Part shown: positions 53,976 to 62,885 of the stretch, one piece after another
How the letters are laid out: every line of letters starts with the position of its first letter
How positions within the stretch are numbered: the first letter of the stretch is position 1
Source: Streptomyces pactum
Lineage (GTDB): Bacteria; Actinomycetota; Actinomycetes; Streptomycetales; Streptomycetaceae
Reading direction: 5' to 3'
DNA: 64,000 bases
Assembly: GCF_016031615.1 (NCBI RefSeq)
Contig: NZ_JACYXC010000001.1
Coordinates: forward strand, 2,418,001 to 2,482,000
Made by a program: the position numbers and the translations under genes
The notes under the pieces: generated by a model
What the model saw: the letters and a program-made list of their open reading frames with translations, nothing else
Databases searched by the model: none
What the model was told of the DNA's origin: nothing

Positions 53976-54649
53976 CCGCGCGGTCCCGTACGGCCGGGCC
54001 GGCCGGCGGGACGCGGAAGGGGAGACGGGGCGCGGCGTGTGCCACCAGGCACGCGGCGCCCCGCCTCCCGGCCGCCGGCGTCGCCCTCCGCCGGCGGGTG
54101 AGGCCACCGGCCCGGGGCCCGTCGCCCCGGTCGACGGCACGGGGTGGATCGGTCCGCACGCGGCAAGCGGCGCTGTATGTCCTGTACCCGTCATCGACAC
54201 GTCCGCCACCCGCACCGCGGGGGCGGACGCGGTCGTTCCGGCGCCCGGCCGCCGTGCCGTGCGCCGGGACACGCTCCGCCGGGGGAGCGCCTGCCGGGCC
54301 GTGCGCTCCAACGGCCGTGACCGGGGCGGCGGGAGAGACGGCGGGAACCGGTGGGGCCGGTGTGACGGTCCGGCAGGTCCCGCACCGCGCCGGCGGCCGG
54401 GCTCGGCGACGACGACCGACGGCCGACGACCGCGGGAACGGGGACCACCGGGAACGGACCGCGGGAACAGCGACCACCGGCAACGGGCAACGGGCACAGC
54501 GACCACCGGCAACGGTCACCGCGGCCACCGGGAACGGGCGGCACGGCGGCGGGCACGGGGCGACGTCGCGGAGACGGCGGCGACCACCGACCGGGCGCGC
54601 GGCCGGCGCCGGCACCGCGCCCGGGGCGGCGGCGTCAGGGGCGGCGGCG
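53976..54649. repeat. Repeat-rich gap between glmS and the stress protein
   Basis: A 20-base block ACAGCGACCACCGGCAACGG occurs at 54467-54486 and again at 54496-54515, amid CGGGAACGG, CAACGGG and ACCACCGG words (54420-54540). Bases 53976-54400 are GC-rich without a gene. A GACCGCGCGGTC palindrome lies right at the glmS stop. Confidence 0.75.
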
Positions 54650-55171
54650 TCAGGGGATGACGACGACGGGCCGCTGTGCGCGCCGCGCCAGACGTCCCGC
54701 CACCGAGCCGAAGATGCGGCCCACGAGCCCGTGCGTGGAGCCGACCACGATCGCGTCGGCCGCGTACTCCCGGCCCACCTCTTCGAGTTCGTGACAGATG
54801 TCGCCGCCCCGCTCGACCAGGATCCACGGCACCTCGGAGAGGTGGTCGGCGCAGGCCAGCTCCAGGCCCAGCACCTCGGTGCGGTGGTCCGGCACGTCCA
54901 CGAAGACCGGCGGCTCGCAGCCGGCCCACACGGTCGTCGGGAGCCGGTTGGCGACGTGCACGATGATCAGCCCGGAACGGGAGCGCCGGGCCATACCGAT
55001 GGCGTAGGCCAGGGCACGTTCGCTCGATGTGGAACCGTCGAATCCGACCACGACGCCGTGCTGGAACGCCGGATCGCAGGAATGGCGTGTTTCTTCCGCC
55101 GCTTCGGGGTGGGCCTCGTGATCGGCGACCCTCTTGCGGTCCGCGGGTTCGGGGAATTCGTGACCGGCCAT
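54650..55171 (-). CDS. Universal stress protein (UspA family)
   Basis: A single Usp domain of 173 residues with a 35-residue charged N-terminal extension. The nucleotide-binding motif G-x2-G-x9-G-S is present in VGSTHGLVGRIFGSVAGRLARRA, and VVVGFDGSTSSERALAYAIGMA forms the first strand and helix. Such proteins bind ATP and modulate stress or dormancy responses. ATG 55171 lacks a strong ribosome site. The gene is convergent with glmS and divergent from adpA, separated from the latter by a 946-base region. Confidence 0.92.
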   Translation of the reverse strand: MAGHEFPEPADRKRVADHEAHPEAAEETRHSCDPAFQHGVVVGFDGSTSSERALAYAIGMARRSRSGLIIVHVANRLPTTVWAGCEPPVFVDVPDHRTEVLGLELACADHLSEVPWILVERGGDICHELEEVGREYAADAIVVGSTHGLVGRIFGSVAGRLARRAQRPVVVIP

Positions 55172-56117
55172 GGGTGTCTCGGCGAAGAAAGTCCTCTTGC
55201 GGAGGGAACGGCGGGGGGCTCTTGTTGAAGTTGTGACGGTCTGCGGGCTCCGGCGGATCGAGGGACCTGTTCGAACGGAGGAAATTCCGTCCGGGATTCA
55301 TCTTTCCAAGCCCATACCCCCAAGGGTACGGCCCCACTCACCGCCTCCCCGGGCACCGCCCCACGGGGGTGGGGCGCCCAGGGCGTTCCCCGGAGCATGC
55401 CGGAGGGCGGCCCCGGAGCGCAATGCCTCCGAGTGTCCCGCCGTTGTACGCCGAGTGGTGGTCGAGCCGTCCTCCGGGGTTCGGCCGCACCTGGTAGCCG
55501 CCCCCGCCGGGAAACCGGCGCGAGCCCCGTCATTCCGCCCGACCGGCCGCCCGGACCCCCGCCGGAGGGGCCTGACGAGGGCCGGGAAGGGGGGCGCACG
55601 GCCCGCTGCGGCGCGATCGCGCTCCGCACCCACCCGGCGACCCACCGTACCCGCGCCGGGGCCGCAGAGGGGCTCTCAGGGCCGCCGGCGGCGCCTCACG
55701 GGCGCGCCACCGGACCTCGTGCGGGAGCGGGCGTACGCCGGTGACCGGGTTCGAGCCCCTCCGTGCTTCCAGTGCTTTTCGGCCAACTTCGCGCCGCAGT
55801 TCTTCCCTTGGCAAACATCCGGCCCGCCACCGCTCCGACCAGCGGGGAAAGGGGTCTGGGGCGAGTCGGCCCCCTACGCGGAGTGGCCGCCGGCCGGAGG
55901 CGCACTTCCCAGCGGGCGCATCGAGTGCAACGCTTCGTGATCGAATGCTTCGCGCCAAGTTGTCATGTCGACTTAGTAGCGGGTGGTGAACTGGTCACGG
56001 CGACCACACGCGACACAGTAGATTCGATCTTGGCGATGACCGGCGGGGGAACCGTTCAGGACCGAGGGGAAACGTGCAGGACCGAGAGGACGCGACCACC
56101 GAGGGGGGCTTAGATCC
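55172..56117. other. Long regulatory region upstream of adpA
   Basis: No gene is supported in these 946 bases. The left half (55320-55760) is GC-rich. The right part (55900-56110) is AT-richer and likely holds the adpA promoter; TAGATT at 56019-56024 is a possible -10 box. TTGGCGCGAAGC (minus strand, about 55945-55956) and TTGGCGATGA (56030-56039) resemble the TGGCSNGWWY sites that AdpA itself binds, consistent with autoregulation. The ribosome site GAGGGGGG is at 56101-56108. An ACGGA/TCCGT hairpin lies near 55275. Confidence 0.5.
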
Positions 56118-57458
56118 ATGAGCCAGGACTCCACAACCGTACCGGAGACCTCGCGTAAGCTCTCCGGGCGCCGACGACGAGAAATCGTCGCCGTGCTGCT
56201 CTTCAGCGGCGGCCCTATATTCGAGAGCTCCATCCCGCTCTCCGTCTTCGGCATCGACCGGCAGGACGCGGGGGTACCGCGGTACCGATTGCTGGTGTGC
56301 GCGGGCGAAGATGTGCCATTGCGAACGACCGGCGGACTGGAACTGACCGCCCCGTACGGCCTGGAGGCGCTCTCCCGGGCCGGCACCGTCGTCGTACCCG
56401 CGTGGCGCTCCATCACGCAGCCGCCGCCGACCGCGGCGCTGGACGCCCTGCGGCGCGCGCACGAGGAAGGTGCGCGCATCGTGGGGCTGTGCACCGGGGC
56501 GTTCGTACTGGCCGCGGCCGGCCTGCTGGACGGGCGGCCGGCCACCACCCACTGGATGTACGCGCCCACGCTCGCCAAGCGGTACCCGTCGGTCCATGTG
56601 GACCCGCGGGAGCTGTTCGTGGACGACGGCGACGTACTGACCTCGGCGGGCACCGCCGCCGGGATCGACCTGTGCCTGCACATCGTGCGCACCGACCACG
56701 GCGCCGACGCGGCCGGGGCCCTGGCCCGGCGCCTGGTGGTGCCGCCGCGCCGGACCGGCGGGCAGGAGCGCTACCTGGACAGGTCTTTACCGGAGGAGAT
56801 CGGCGCGGACCCGCTCGCCGAGGTGGTGGCCTGGGCGCTGGAACACCTCCACGAGCAGTTCGACGTGGAGGCGCTCGCCGCCCGCGCCTACATGAGCCGC
56901 CGCACCTTCGACCGGCGGTTCCGCTCGCTCACCGGGAGCGCCCCGCTGCAGTGGCTGATCACCCAGCGGGTGCTCCAGGCCCAGCGGCTGCTGGAGACCT
57001 CCGACTACTCGGTGGACGAGGTCGCCGGGCGGTGCGGGTTCCGGTCTCCGGTCGCGCTGCGCGGGCACTTCCGCAGGCAGCTGGGGTCCTCCCCGGCCGC
57101 CTACCGGGCCGCGTACCGGGCCCGCCGTCCGCAGGGCGGCACCGACCGGGCCGACCTGGGTGAGCAGCGGACCGGGGACGCCCCGGCACCGCTGCGGCGC
57201 CCCGGCGGGCCGCTCCACGGGCAGCACGGCGGCGGTCTCGGCGGCGGCCACGGCGGCGGCGGTCACGGCACCGGCGGGACGGGCGGTCCCGGCGGGCACG
57301 GCGGCTCGCACGGGCACGGCGGCGGCTCCCACGGGCACGGTCACGAGCCGGGCAAGCCCGAGTCGGACGCCTACGCCCCGCGCCTGCCCGAACAGGGCGG
57401 CCGGGGGATGGCCGGGCGGCCGTCCGTGCCGGGACAGCGGGAGCGCCCCGTAGGGTGA
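56118..57458 (+). CDS. adpA: AdpA, AraC/XylS-type developmental master regulator with TTA codon and Gly/His-rich tail
   Basis: Central activator of aerial growth and secondary metabolism in Streptomyces. The N-terminal DJ-1/ThiJ-like dimerisation domain (residues ~22-210, with GLCTGAFVLAAAGLLDGR) is joined to a double AraC helix-turn-helix (~234-335: FDVEALAARAYMSRRTFDRRF and VDEVAGRCGFRSPVALRGHF). Leu-224, in the linker between the domains, is encoded by TTA at 56787-56789, the rare codon that needs the bldA tRNA, as in other Streptomyces adpA genes. At 446 residues it is about 40 longer than the AdpA proteins I remember (~400), and residues 363-411 are almost all Gly and His. Orn follows at once. 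Confidence 0.95.
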   Translation: MSQDSTTVPETSRKLSGRRRREIVAVLLFSGGPIFESSIPLSVFGIDRQDAGVPRYRLLVCAGEDVPLRTTGGLELTAPYGLEALSRAGTVVVPAWRSITQPPPTAALDALRRAHEEGARIVGLCTGAFVLAAAGLLDGRPATTHWMYAPTLAKRYPSVHVDPRELFVDDGDVLTSAGTAAGIDLCLHIVRTDHGADAAGALARRLVVPPRRTGGQERYLDRSLPEEIGADPLAEVVAWALEHLHEQFDVEALAARAYMSRRTFDRRFRSLTGSAPLQWLITQRVLQAQRLLETSDYSVDEVAGRCGFRSPVALRGHFRRQLGSSPAAYRAAYRARRPQGGTDRADLGEQRTGDAPAPLRRPGGPLHGQHGGGLGGGHGGGGHGTGGTGGPGGHGGSHGHGGGSHGHGHEPGKPESDAYAPRLPEQGGRGMAGRPSVPGQRERPVG

Positions 57459-57463
57459 GACGC

Positions 57464-58072
57464 ATGAACGATCGCATGGTGTGGATCGACTGCGAGATGA
57501 CCGGGCTCTCGTTGTCCGACGACGCGCTCATAGAGGTGGCCGCACTCGTCACCGACTCGGAGCTGAACATTCTGGGTGAGGGTGTGGACATCGTGATCCG
57601 TCCGCCGGCCGAGGCCCTGGTCACCATGCCGGAGGTGGTGCGCGAGATGCACACCGCCTCCGGACTGCTCGCGGAGCTCGACGACGGGACGACGCTGGAG
57701 GACGCCCAGCGGCAGGTGCTGGACTACGTCCGCGCCCACGTCCCGGAGCCGGGCAAGGCCCCGCTGTGCGGGAACTCCGTCTCCACCGACCGCGGCTTCC
57801 TGCTCCGCGACATGCCGGACCTGGAGGCCCACCTCCACTACCGGATCGTGGACGTCTCCTCGATCAAGGAGCTGGCCCGCCGCTGGTACCCCCGGGCCTA
57901 CTTCAACAGTCCGAAGAAGGCCGGCAACCACCGGGCGCTGGCCGACATCCGGGAGTCCATCGCCGAGCTGCGGTACTACCGGGAGGCGGTCTTCGTCCCG
58001 CAGCCCGGGCCGGACTCGGAGACCGCCAAGGCGATCGCGGCGAAGCACGTCCTGTCCGCCGACGGGCGGTGA
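57464..58072 (+). CDS. orn: Oligoribonuclease
   Basis: 3'-5' exonuclease of the DEDD family that clears 2-5-nt RNAs and pGpG. The 202 residues show WIDCEMTGL (Asp, Glu), CGNSVSTDRGFLLRDM, RIVDVSSIKELARRWYP and NHRALADIRESIAELRYY (His, Asp), all catalytic positions. ATG 57464 (MNDRMVW) is the usual start for this protein in the genus; the GTG at 57455 overlapping the adpA stop is possible but less likely. The 5-base spacing from adpA means co-transcription, the arrangement known in other Streptomyces. A hairpin follows at 58080. Confidence 0.96.
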   Translation: MNDRMVWIDCEMTGLSLSDDALIEVAALVTDSELNILGEGVDIVIRPPAEALVTMPEVVREMHTASGLLAELDDGTTLEDAQRQVLDYVRAHVPEPGKAPLCGNSVSTDRGFLLRDMPDLEAHLHYRIVDVSSIKELARRWYPRAYFNSPKKAGNHRALADIRESIAELRYYREAVFVPQPGPDSETAKAIAAKHVLSADGR

Positions 58073-58079
58073 ACGGGGA

Positions 58080-58112
58080 CTCGCTCCCGGCGACGGCGTA
58101 GCCGGGAGCGAG
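58080..58112 (+). terminator. Perfect 12-bp hairpin after orn
   Basis: CTCGCTCCCGGC (58080-58091) pairs with 58101-58112 around a 9-base loop, 7 bases past the orn stop codon. Confidence 0.9.
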
Positions 58113-58177
58113 CACCCCCGCGGACCCTGTACACTTTTTCTCGGCCGGTGCGGAGAAAGACCGAAGCACCGGTCGTG

Positions 58178-58250
58178 GTGGGTATAGCTCAGCTGGTAGA
58201 GCACCTGGTTGTGGTCCAGGATGTCGCGGGTTCGAGTCCCGTTACTCACC
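58178..58250 (+). tRNA. tRNA-His (anticodon GTG)
   Basis: A full cloverleaf is visible: acceptor GTGGGTA/TACTCAC with one G-U pair, D-arm with AGCTCAGCTGGTAGAGC, anticodon stem CCTGG/CCAGG around TTGTGGT with anticodon GTG at 58211-58213, and T-arm GCGGG-TTCGAGT-CCCGT. Base 58177 is G and can be the extra G-1 of tRNA-His opposite C-250. CCA is not encoded. TACACT at 58130-58135 may be the -10 box of its promoter. Confidence 0.96.
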
Positions 58251-58257
58251 CTGCTGA

Positions 58258-58299
58258 ATCAAGCCCCCGGCCTGGGGAAACCTGGGCCGGGGGCTTGAT
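58258..58299 (+). terminator. Strong hairpin plus T-rich tail after tRNA-His
   Basis: ATCAAGCCCCCGGCC (58258-58272) pairs perfectly over 15 bp with 58285-58299; CGTTTT follows. About 230 bases beyond it to the next gene (58300-58528) are GC-rich with no gene. Confidence 0.94.
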
Positions 58300-58528
58300 C
58301 GTTTTCCGCTGTGGGAACACGGCGGGAACCGGCGGGAACAGGAACAGCCCGCTCTTCTACCCGCGCGACGGCGGCGCACCGCCGGGGCGCGGAGCGTTCC
58401 GACGCCGGCGGGGCCCGCGCCGTCGGCCCCCGGCGCTGACCTGGCTCGGCGGGTGCGCCGGCGCCGGCCCCCGTGGCAACCACCCCCGGGCGCACTCCCC
58501 GGCGTGCGGGGCGTGCAGGATGAACGGC

Positions 58529-58867
58529 ATGACCCATGAACTCCCCCCTGTGATCTCCGAAGTCGCCGAGGCCGAGAAGCAGGCCACCCGCGGTGAGCTG
58601 GACCGGCTGGACGTCGGCCGGCCGACCGGACCGGCGCGTTACGACATCGAGTTCGTCTACGACCACGACGGCAAGGGCGCCGGCACCATCGCCCGGTTCG
58701 GGGCGCAGACCCCGGTGCCGGTCCCCCAGGTCGGCCAGACCGTCCGTCTGCACGGGCACGGGCCGCTGCTGGTCCGCCGGGTGGACATCGGTTACGAGGT
58801 GAGCGAGGAGGACGGCGCCCTCTACGTCGGGGTGACGGTCGATGTGACGGTGCCCGAGGAGGACTGA
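58529..58867 (+). CDS. Small conserved-type hypothetical protein
   Basis: Not recognised by name. The 112 residues are acidic, with no signal peptide: an N-terminal helix (VISEVAEAEKQATRGELDRLD), then a beta-rich part (YDIEFVYDHDGKGAGTIARFG, PVPVPQVGQTVRLHGHGPLLVRRVDIGYEVSEEDGALYVGVTVDVTV in two stretches). The pattern suggests a small beta-barrel. ATG 58529 has CAGGA 8 bases upstream; ATG 58520 overlaps that site. It is monocistronic, between tRNA-His and the spermidine-synthase-like gene. Confidence 0.75.
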   Translation: MTHELPPVISEVAEAEKQATRGELDRLDVGRPTGPARYDIEFVYDHDGKGAGTIARFGAQTPVPVPQVGQTVRLHGHGPLLVRRVDIGYEVSEEDGALYVGVTVDVTVPEED

Positions 58868-59146
58868 GCTCCGCCGGGGCGTCCCCCGCCACACCGCCCG
58901 GGCCCGGACCGCCCCCGGAGCGGTCATGGACGGTGTCCGCAGGTCCGGACCGTGGCCGAGGACGCCCCCGGGCACGGATTCGTACGCGGGGACGCCCCGG
59001 ACCGTACCCGTAGTACGCGGGGACGCCCCGCGGTGGCCCCCGCCGGGGACCGGGCCGGCGGGCGGCACGTGTCACGGCCGGCGGGCGGCACGGCCGGGAC
59101 ACGTCACGGCCGGCGGGCGGCACGCACGTGTGACTGCCCGTGGGCG
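58868..59146. repeat. Gap with three copies of a 17-bp unit
   Basis: GGCCGGCGGGCGGCACG occurs exactly at 59053-59069, 59076-59092 and 59108-59124. Near 58970-59030 GCGGGGACGCCCC is also duplicated. No gene is seen. Confidence 0.85.
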
Positions 59147-60016
59147 TCAGTGGAAGGCGTCCGGCGGCGGGGCCGGGGAGGCGACCGCGGTCGCGTCGGT
59201 CACCGGCACCGCCCCGCCGGTGAAGTCGGCCAGCGCGCGGCCGTGCTCCACCCGGGCGGGGTGCGGGTCGCCGGCCGCCCGGCGGGTCAGTTCGGCGACC
59301 GGCAGCGGCAGGTCGGAGGCGAGCAGTACGGCGTTGCCGAACCGGCGGCCGCGCAGCACCGCCGGATCGGCGATGAGGCACAGCTCGGGGAAGACGGTGC
59401 CGGTGGTGGCGATCCGGGCCCGCAGATACGCGAGCGGCGGCCCGTCGGCCACGTTGGCGGCGTAGAGGCCGCCGGGGCGCAGCGCCCGCCGTACCTCGCC
59501 GGCGAACTCGGTACTGCCCAGATGCGCCGGCGTCCGGGCGCCGTCGAAGACGTCGGCGATGATCAGATCGGCCCAGCCGTCCGGCACCTTCCGCAGGCCG
59601 GCCCGGGCGTCGTCACCGCGCACCCGGATCCGCCAGGAGCGGTCCAGCGGCAGTTCCTCGCGGACGAACCGGATGAGTTCGGTATCCACCTCGATGACCT
59701 GCTGGGTGGAGCGGGGCCGGGTGGCGGCGATGTACCGGGCCAGGGTGAAGGCCCCGCCGCCCAGGTGGACGGCGTGGACCGGCCGGCCGGACGGGGCCGC
59801 GAGATCCGCGATGTGCCCGAGCCGGCGCTGGTACTCGAAGTCCAGGTACGCCGGGTCGTCCAGGTCCACATGGGACTGGGGGGCGCCGTCGAGCAGCAGC
59901 GTCCAGCCGCGTGGCCGGTCCCGGTCGGGCACCAGCTCGGCACGCCCGCCGCCGACCGGTGCGGTCACCGGTTCCGGGGCACGCCCGCGCCCGCCCTTCT
60001 GCCGCTGTCTCGCCAT
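59147..60016 (-). CDS. Spermidine synthase-like methyltransferase-fold protein
   Basis: The 289 residues have the class I fold of polyamine synthases: HLGGGAFTLARYIAATRP (nucleotide loop), QVIEVDTELIRFVREEL (acidic strand end), DDARAGLRKVPDGWADLIIADVFDG (the DA...D region) and LRPGGLYAANVAD. This resembles bacterial fused-domain or SpeE-like proteins, but the aminopropyl-acceptor loop is not clear, so the substrate could differ. ATG 60016 has no obvious ribosome site. It is monocistronic; the C-terminal ~25 residues are Ala/Pro-rich. Confidence 0.82.
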   Translation of the reverse strand: MARQRQKGGRGRAPEPVTAPVGGGRAELVPDRDRPRGWTLLLDGAPQSHVDLDDPAYLDFEYQRRLGHIADLAAPSGRPVHAVHLGGGAFTLARYIAATRPRSTQQVIEVDTELIRFVREELPLDRSWRIRVRGDDARAGLRKVPDGWADLIIADVFDGARTPAHLGSTEFAGEVRRALRPGGLYAANVADGPPLAYLRARIATTGTVFPELCLIADPAVLRGRRFGNAVLLASDLPLPVAELTRRAAGDPHPARVEHGRALADFTGGAVPVTDATAVASPAPPPDAFH

Positions 60017-60327
60017 CCGCCCAGTATCGCCCGGCCCGGCCGGCGCCCTCGACCGGCGGTCCGCCGCCCGGCCCGTGGGGCGGTTCCCCGACAACCGGGC
60101 AGGCCGGCCCGCCGGAGGCCCGGCCGGCCGTCCCGCCGGAGGCCCGGCCGGTCACCGCGCGGGAGGCCCGGCCGGCCGCCACGCCGGACACCGCCGGGGA
60201 CGCCCCGGGGAAAGCCGGGCGGGCCTCCCCGGGGGAAACCGGGCGGGACTCCCCGGGGAAAGCCGGAAAGGGCGGGAAGGCCGGGAAGTCCGGACGGAGC
60301 ACCTCGCGGGCCACCCCGGTGGCCCGG
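60017..60327. repeat. Degenerate GGAGGCCCGGCCGG and GGGGAAAGCCGGGCGGG repeats
   Basis: About 310 bases of short imperfect repeats, for example CGCCGGAGGCCCGGCCGG twice at 60110-60150 and CCCCGGGGAAAGCCGG/CCCCGGGGGAAACCGGGCGGG three times at 60205-60270. No gene is seen. Confidence 0.75.
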
Positions 60328-60795
60328 TCACCGGCAGCAGCGATCGACGGCCTCGATGGTGCGGGCCGCCTCGCCCAGCGCCTCGCGCAGCACCTCCGGG
60401 TCGGTGGCCGCGGCGACGGCGGCGTGCGGCGGGACCAGCCACCCGCCGCCGGCCACCGGGAGCGGTGCCGCGTCCCCGGCGTCCCCGGCGGCAGCGGGTC
60501 CGTAGCACTCCGCCCCGTAGGTGCGGGTACAGGCGCTGCCGGGCACGTCCCACCGGTCGGCGGTGCCCGGGGGCACCAGGAAGCCGAGGGTGTCGCAGCC
60601 GCCGTCGTGCAGGACCGGGCCGACGCCGACCCGCAGCCGCAGGATGTCCGCCGCCTCCAGCCCCTGACGGGCCGGCACCGTGACCAGATCGCACCGCCGG
60701 GCCCCTCCGCCGTCCGGCCGGGCCCCGTGCTCGGCACCGGGCGGGTGCCGGTCCACCGCCCTGGTCCCGCTGCTGCGCACTCCGGCCTTCGCCAA
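60328..60795 (-). CDS. Small hypothetical protein paired with the NsdA-like regulator
   Basis: Not assigned to a named family. The 155 residues contain VPARQGLEAADILRLRVGVGPVLHDGGCDTLGFLVPPGTADRWDVPGSACTRTYGAECYGP, in consecutive blocks, with several cysteines, and end EALGEAARTIEAVDRCCR. Relatives in Streptomyces resemble small regulatory proteins of the same genomic setting. TTG 60795 is chosen because GGAGGAGGGG lies 6 bases upstream; the TTG at 60855, further out, has no ribosome site. The gene is divergent from the NsdA-like gene with 215 AT-richer bases between them, a likely shared control region. Confidence 0.72.
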   Translation of the reverse strand: MAKAGVRSSGTRAVDRHPPGAEHGARPDGGGARRCDLVTVPARQGLEAADILRLRVGVGPVLHDGGCDTLGFLVPPGTADRWDVPGSACTRTYGAECYGPAAAGDAGDAAPLPVAGGGWLVPPHAAVAAATDPEVLREALGEAARTIEAVDRCCR

Positions 60796-61010
60796 GGGAA
60801 ACCCCTCCTCCGCCGTACCACGTTGTCCAGGGAGTCCAACGCCCGGGCGCGTCAACGGCTACGGCACGATGCCGCCACAAAGGGTGGCACTTCATGGCAG
60901 ATCACGGGCGGCATTTCCCTTTTGTAGTCAAACTGCCGCTATCACCAGCAGAGACGGGCGGTACGGTTCATGACCGCCTGCACGGCATCACCGTAGGGAG
61001 AGGGCCGGCC

Positions 61011-62755
61011 ATGACGCCGCTTCCCGGGGCTTCAGCGGGGCCGCCACGGCCCAACACCGTCTTCCGCCAGCTGCGCGGGCAGCTCTCCGCGGCGGAGTTC
61101 GCCGCGGCCGTCCGGCGGGCCGCGCGGGAGATCGGGGAGCAGGTCTCGTGCGACGCGCGGTACATCGGGCGGGTCGAGTCGGGGGCGATCCGGTGCCCCA
61201 ACTACGCCTACGAACGGGTGTTCCGGCACATGTTCCCCGGCCACACCCTGGCCGACCTGGGGTTCGTCCCACGGGAGGCGGTACGCGGGCGGGCGGCCCG
61301 CGGCGGCGTACGGGCGCCGGACCCCGACCCGCCCTCCGACCGACCGACCGCCGACCCGCCCCCTTCCGGCAGCCGGCCCGCGGCCGACGCTCCCCCTGCC
61401 CGGACCTCCCCCCACCCGGGCCTCCCCCGCCCGGTCGGTCCGCCGCCGGCCGGCCCGCGGCGGACCTCCTCGCGCTGCTCCCCGGGGCCCCGGCCGGCCG
61501 TCCGGATCCGGTCCCCGCTCCTCCGGTCGGGCCTCCGTCCGGCCCCCCCCTCCGGCCGGTCCCGTGCTCCGGTCCCCGGCCGGGGCCCCCGGCCGGACGC
61601 CTGGCCCACACCCCCGCCTCCGGGGTCCCGGCCGCCCGCCCACCGTCGTCCGCCCGGTCCCCTTCCCCTCGGCACCACCGTCCCGCCCCCCCCGTCCCCC
61701 CGGAACCGCACAAGGAGAGCGACGTGCTGCGTCGCGCGTTCATGACCGGCGGCACGGCCGCCGTGACCGCCCCCGCCTGGGGCGGCGGGCCCGCCGGGCC
61801 CCACCGCCGGGCCGGCGAGCCGGAGGCCGCCGCCGTGGAGGAGGCCGTCCGCCGCATCCGGCTCTTCGACGACCGGTTCGGCGCGGACGGGCTCTACGCC
61901 CGCGCGGCCCGCCCGCTGCGCACCGCCTACGCCCTGCTCGACGCGGGCACCCACCGTCCCGCGATCACCGAGCGGCTCCAGCGCGGCGCCGGGGAACTGG
62001 CGATCTCCGTCGGCTGGCTGGCGCACGACTCGGGCCGGTTCGCCGACGCCCGGTCGTACTACGCCGAGGCGCTGGCCACCGCCCGGGTCGCCGACGACCG
62101 GGCGCTGGAGGCGCACGCCTTCTCCAACATCGCCTTCCTGGCCCGTGACACCGGCCGCCCCCGGGAGGCGGTCCGTGCCGCGCAGGCCGCGCAGGAGGCC
62201 GCCCGGCCGCTGTCCTCGCCCCGGCTGCTGTCGCTGCTCGCGCTCCGCGAGGCGGGCGGCTGGGCCGCGCTCCAGGACCGCGCCGCCTGCCGGGCGGCGC
62301 TGCTGCGCGCCGAATCGCTCTTCGGCCGGGGGGCCTCGGCGGCGGACCCGGAGTGGATGAGCTTCTACGGCGAGGCGGAGCTGGCGGGGCTGACGGCGCA
62401 GTGCTGGTCGGCGCTGGGCGACTGGTCGCGCGCGGCCGAACACGCCCACCGGGCGGTGGTCCTCCAGAACCCGCACTTCGCCCGGAACATCACCCTGTTC
62501 ACCGCGGAACTCGCCGGTGATCTGGCGGGCGGCGGTCGCCTCGACGAGGCCGCCGCGGCCGGCTGCCGCACCCTTGAGCTGCTGGGGCAGGTCCGCTCCG
62601 GACGCATCCGGGCGATGCTCGACGGCGCGGCCCGGGTGCTCCGCCCGCACCGGCGCCACGCCGCCGTCGCGGCCTTCCTCGCCCGGCACCAGGCGTCCGG
62701 CCGCCGGGCCGCCCACCGGTCGCCCGGCCCCGGCGCCCCGCCCCGCCGGATCTGA
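61011..62755 (+). pseudogene. NsdA-like regulator (XRE-type N-terminus, helical-repeat C-terminus) with a frameshift
   Basis: The N-terminal part, from ATG 61011 (RBS GGGAGAGGG), reads TVFRQLRGQLSAAEFAAAVRRAAREIGEQV and CDARYIGRVESGAIRCPNYAYERVFRHMFPG, an NsdA-type DNA-binding region. This phase stops at 61745 in Pro-rich sequence. The phase one base back starts to look coding near 61450 (ADLLALLPGAPAGRPDPV) and runs through ESDVLRRAFMTGGTAAV and TPR-like helices (AHDSGRFADARSYYAEALATARV) to 62755. One missing base in the linker, about 61440-61470 (or in the C8 runs at 61543 and 61686), explains this. Intact relatives repress development and antibiotic production in Streptomyces. Confidence 0.8.
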
Positions 62756-62885
62756 GCCCCGCCGGTGACGCCGCCCGCCGGGCCGGCGCCGCGCCCGCCC
62801 GGCACCGGGCGCCCGACCGGTGCGGGCGCCCGACGGGCCCGGGCGGGTGCCCGGCCCGGATACGTGCCCGGTCCGGGTGCCGCCG

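Noticed and set aside
51552..54512. 986-codon minus-strand frame opposite glmS
   Set aside because: Shadow of glmS and the repeat gap; no recognisable motif in its translation.
55725..55775. tRNA-like GGTTCGAGCC T-loop sequence
   Set aside because: The flanking bases do not form a T stem, acceptor stem or anticodon arm; a chance match.
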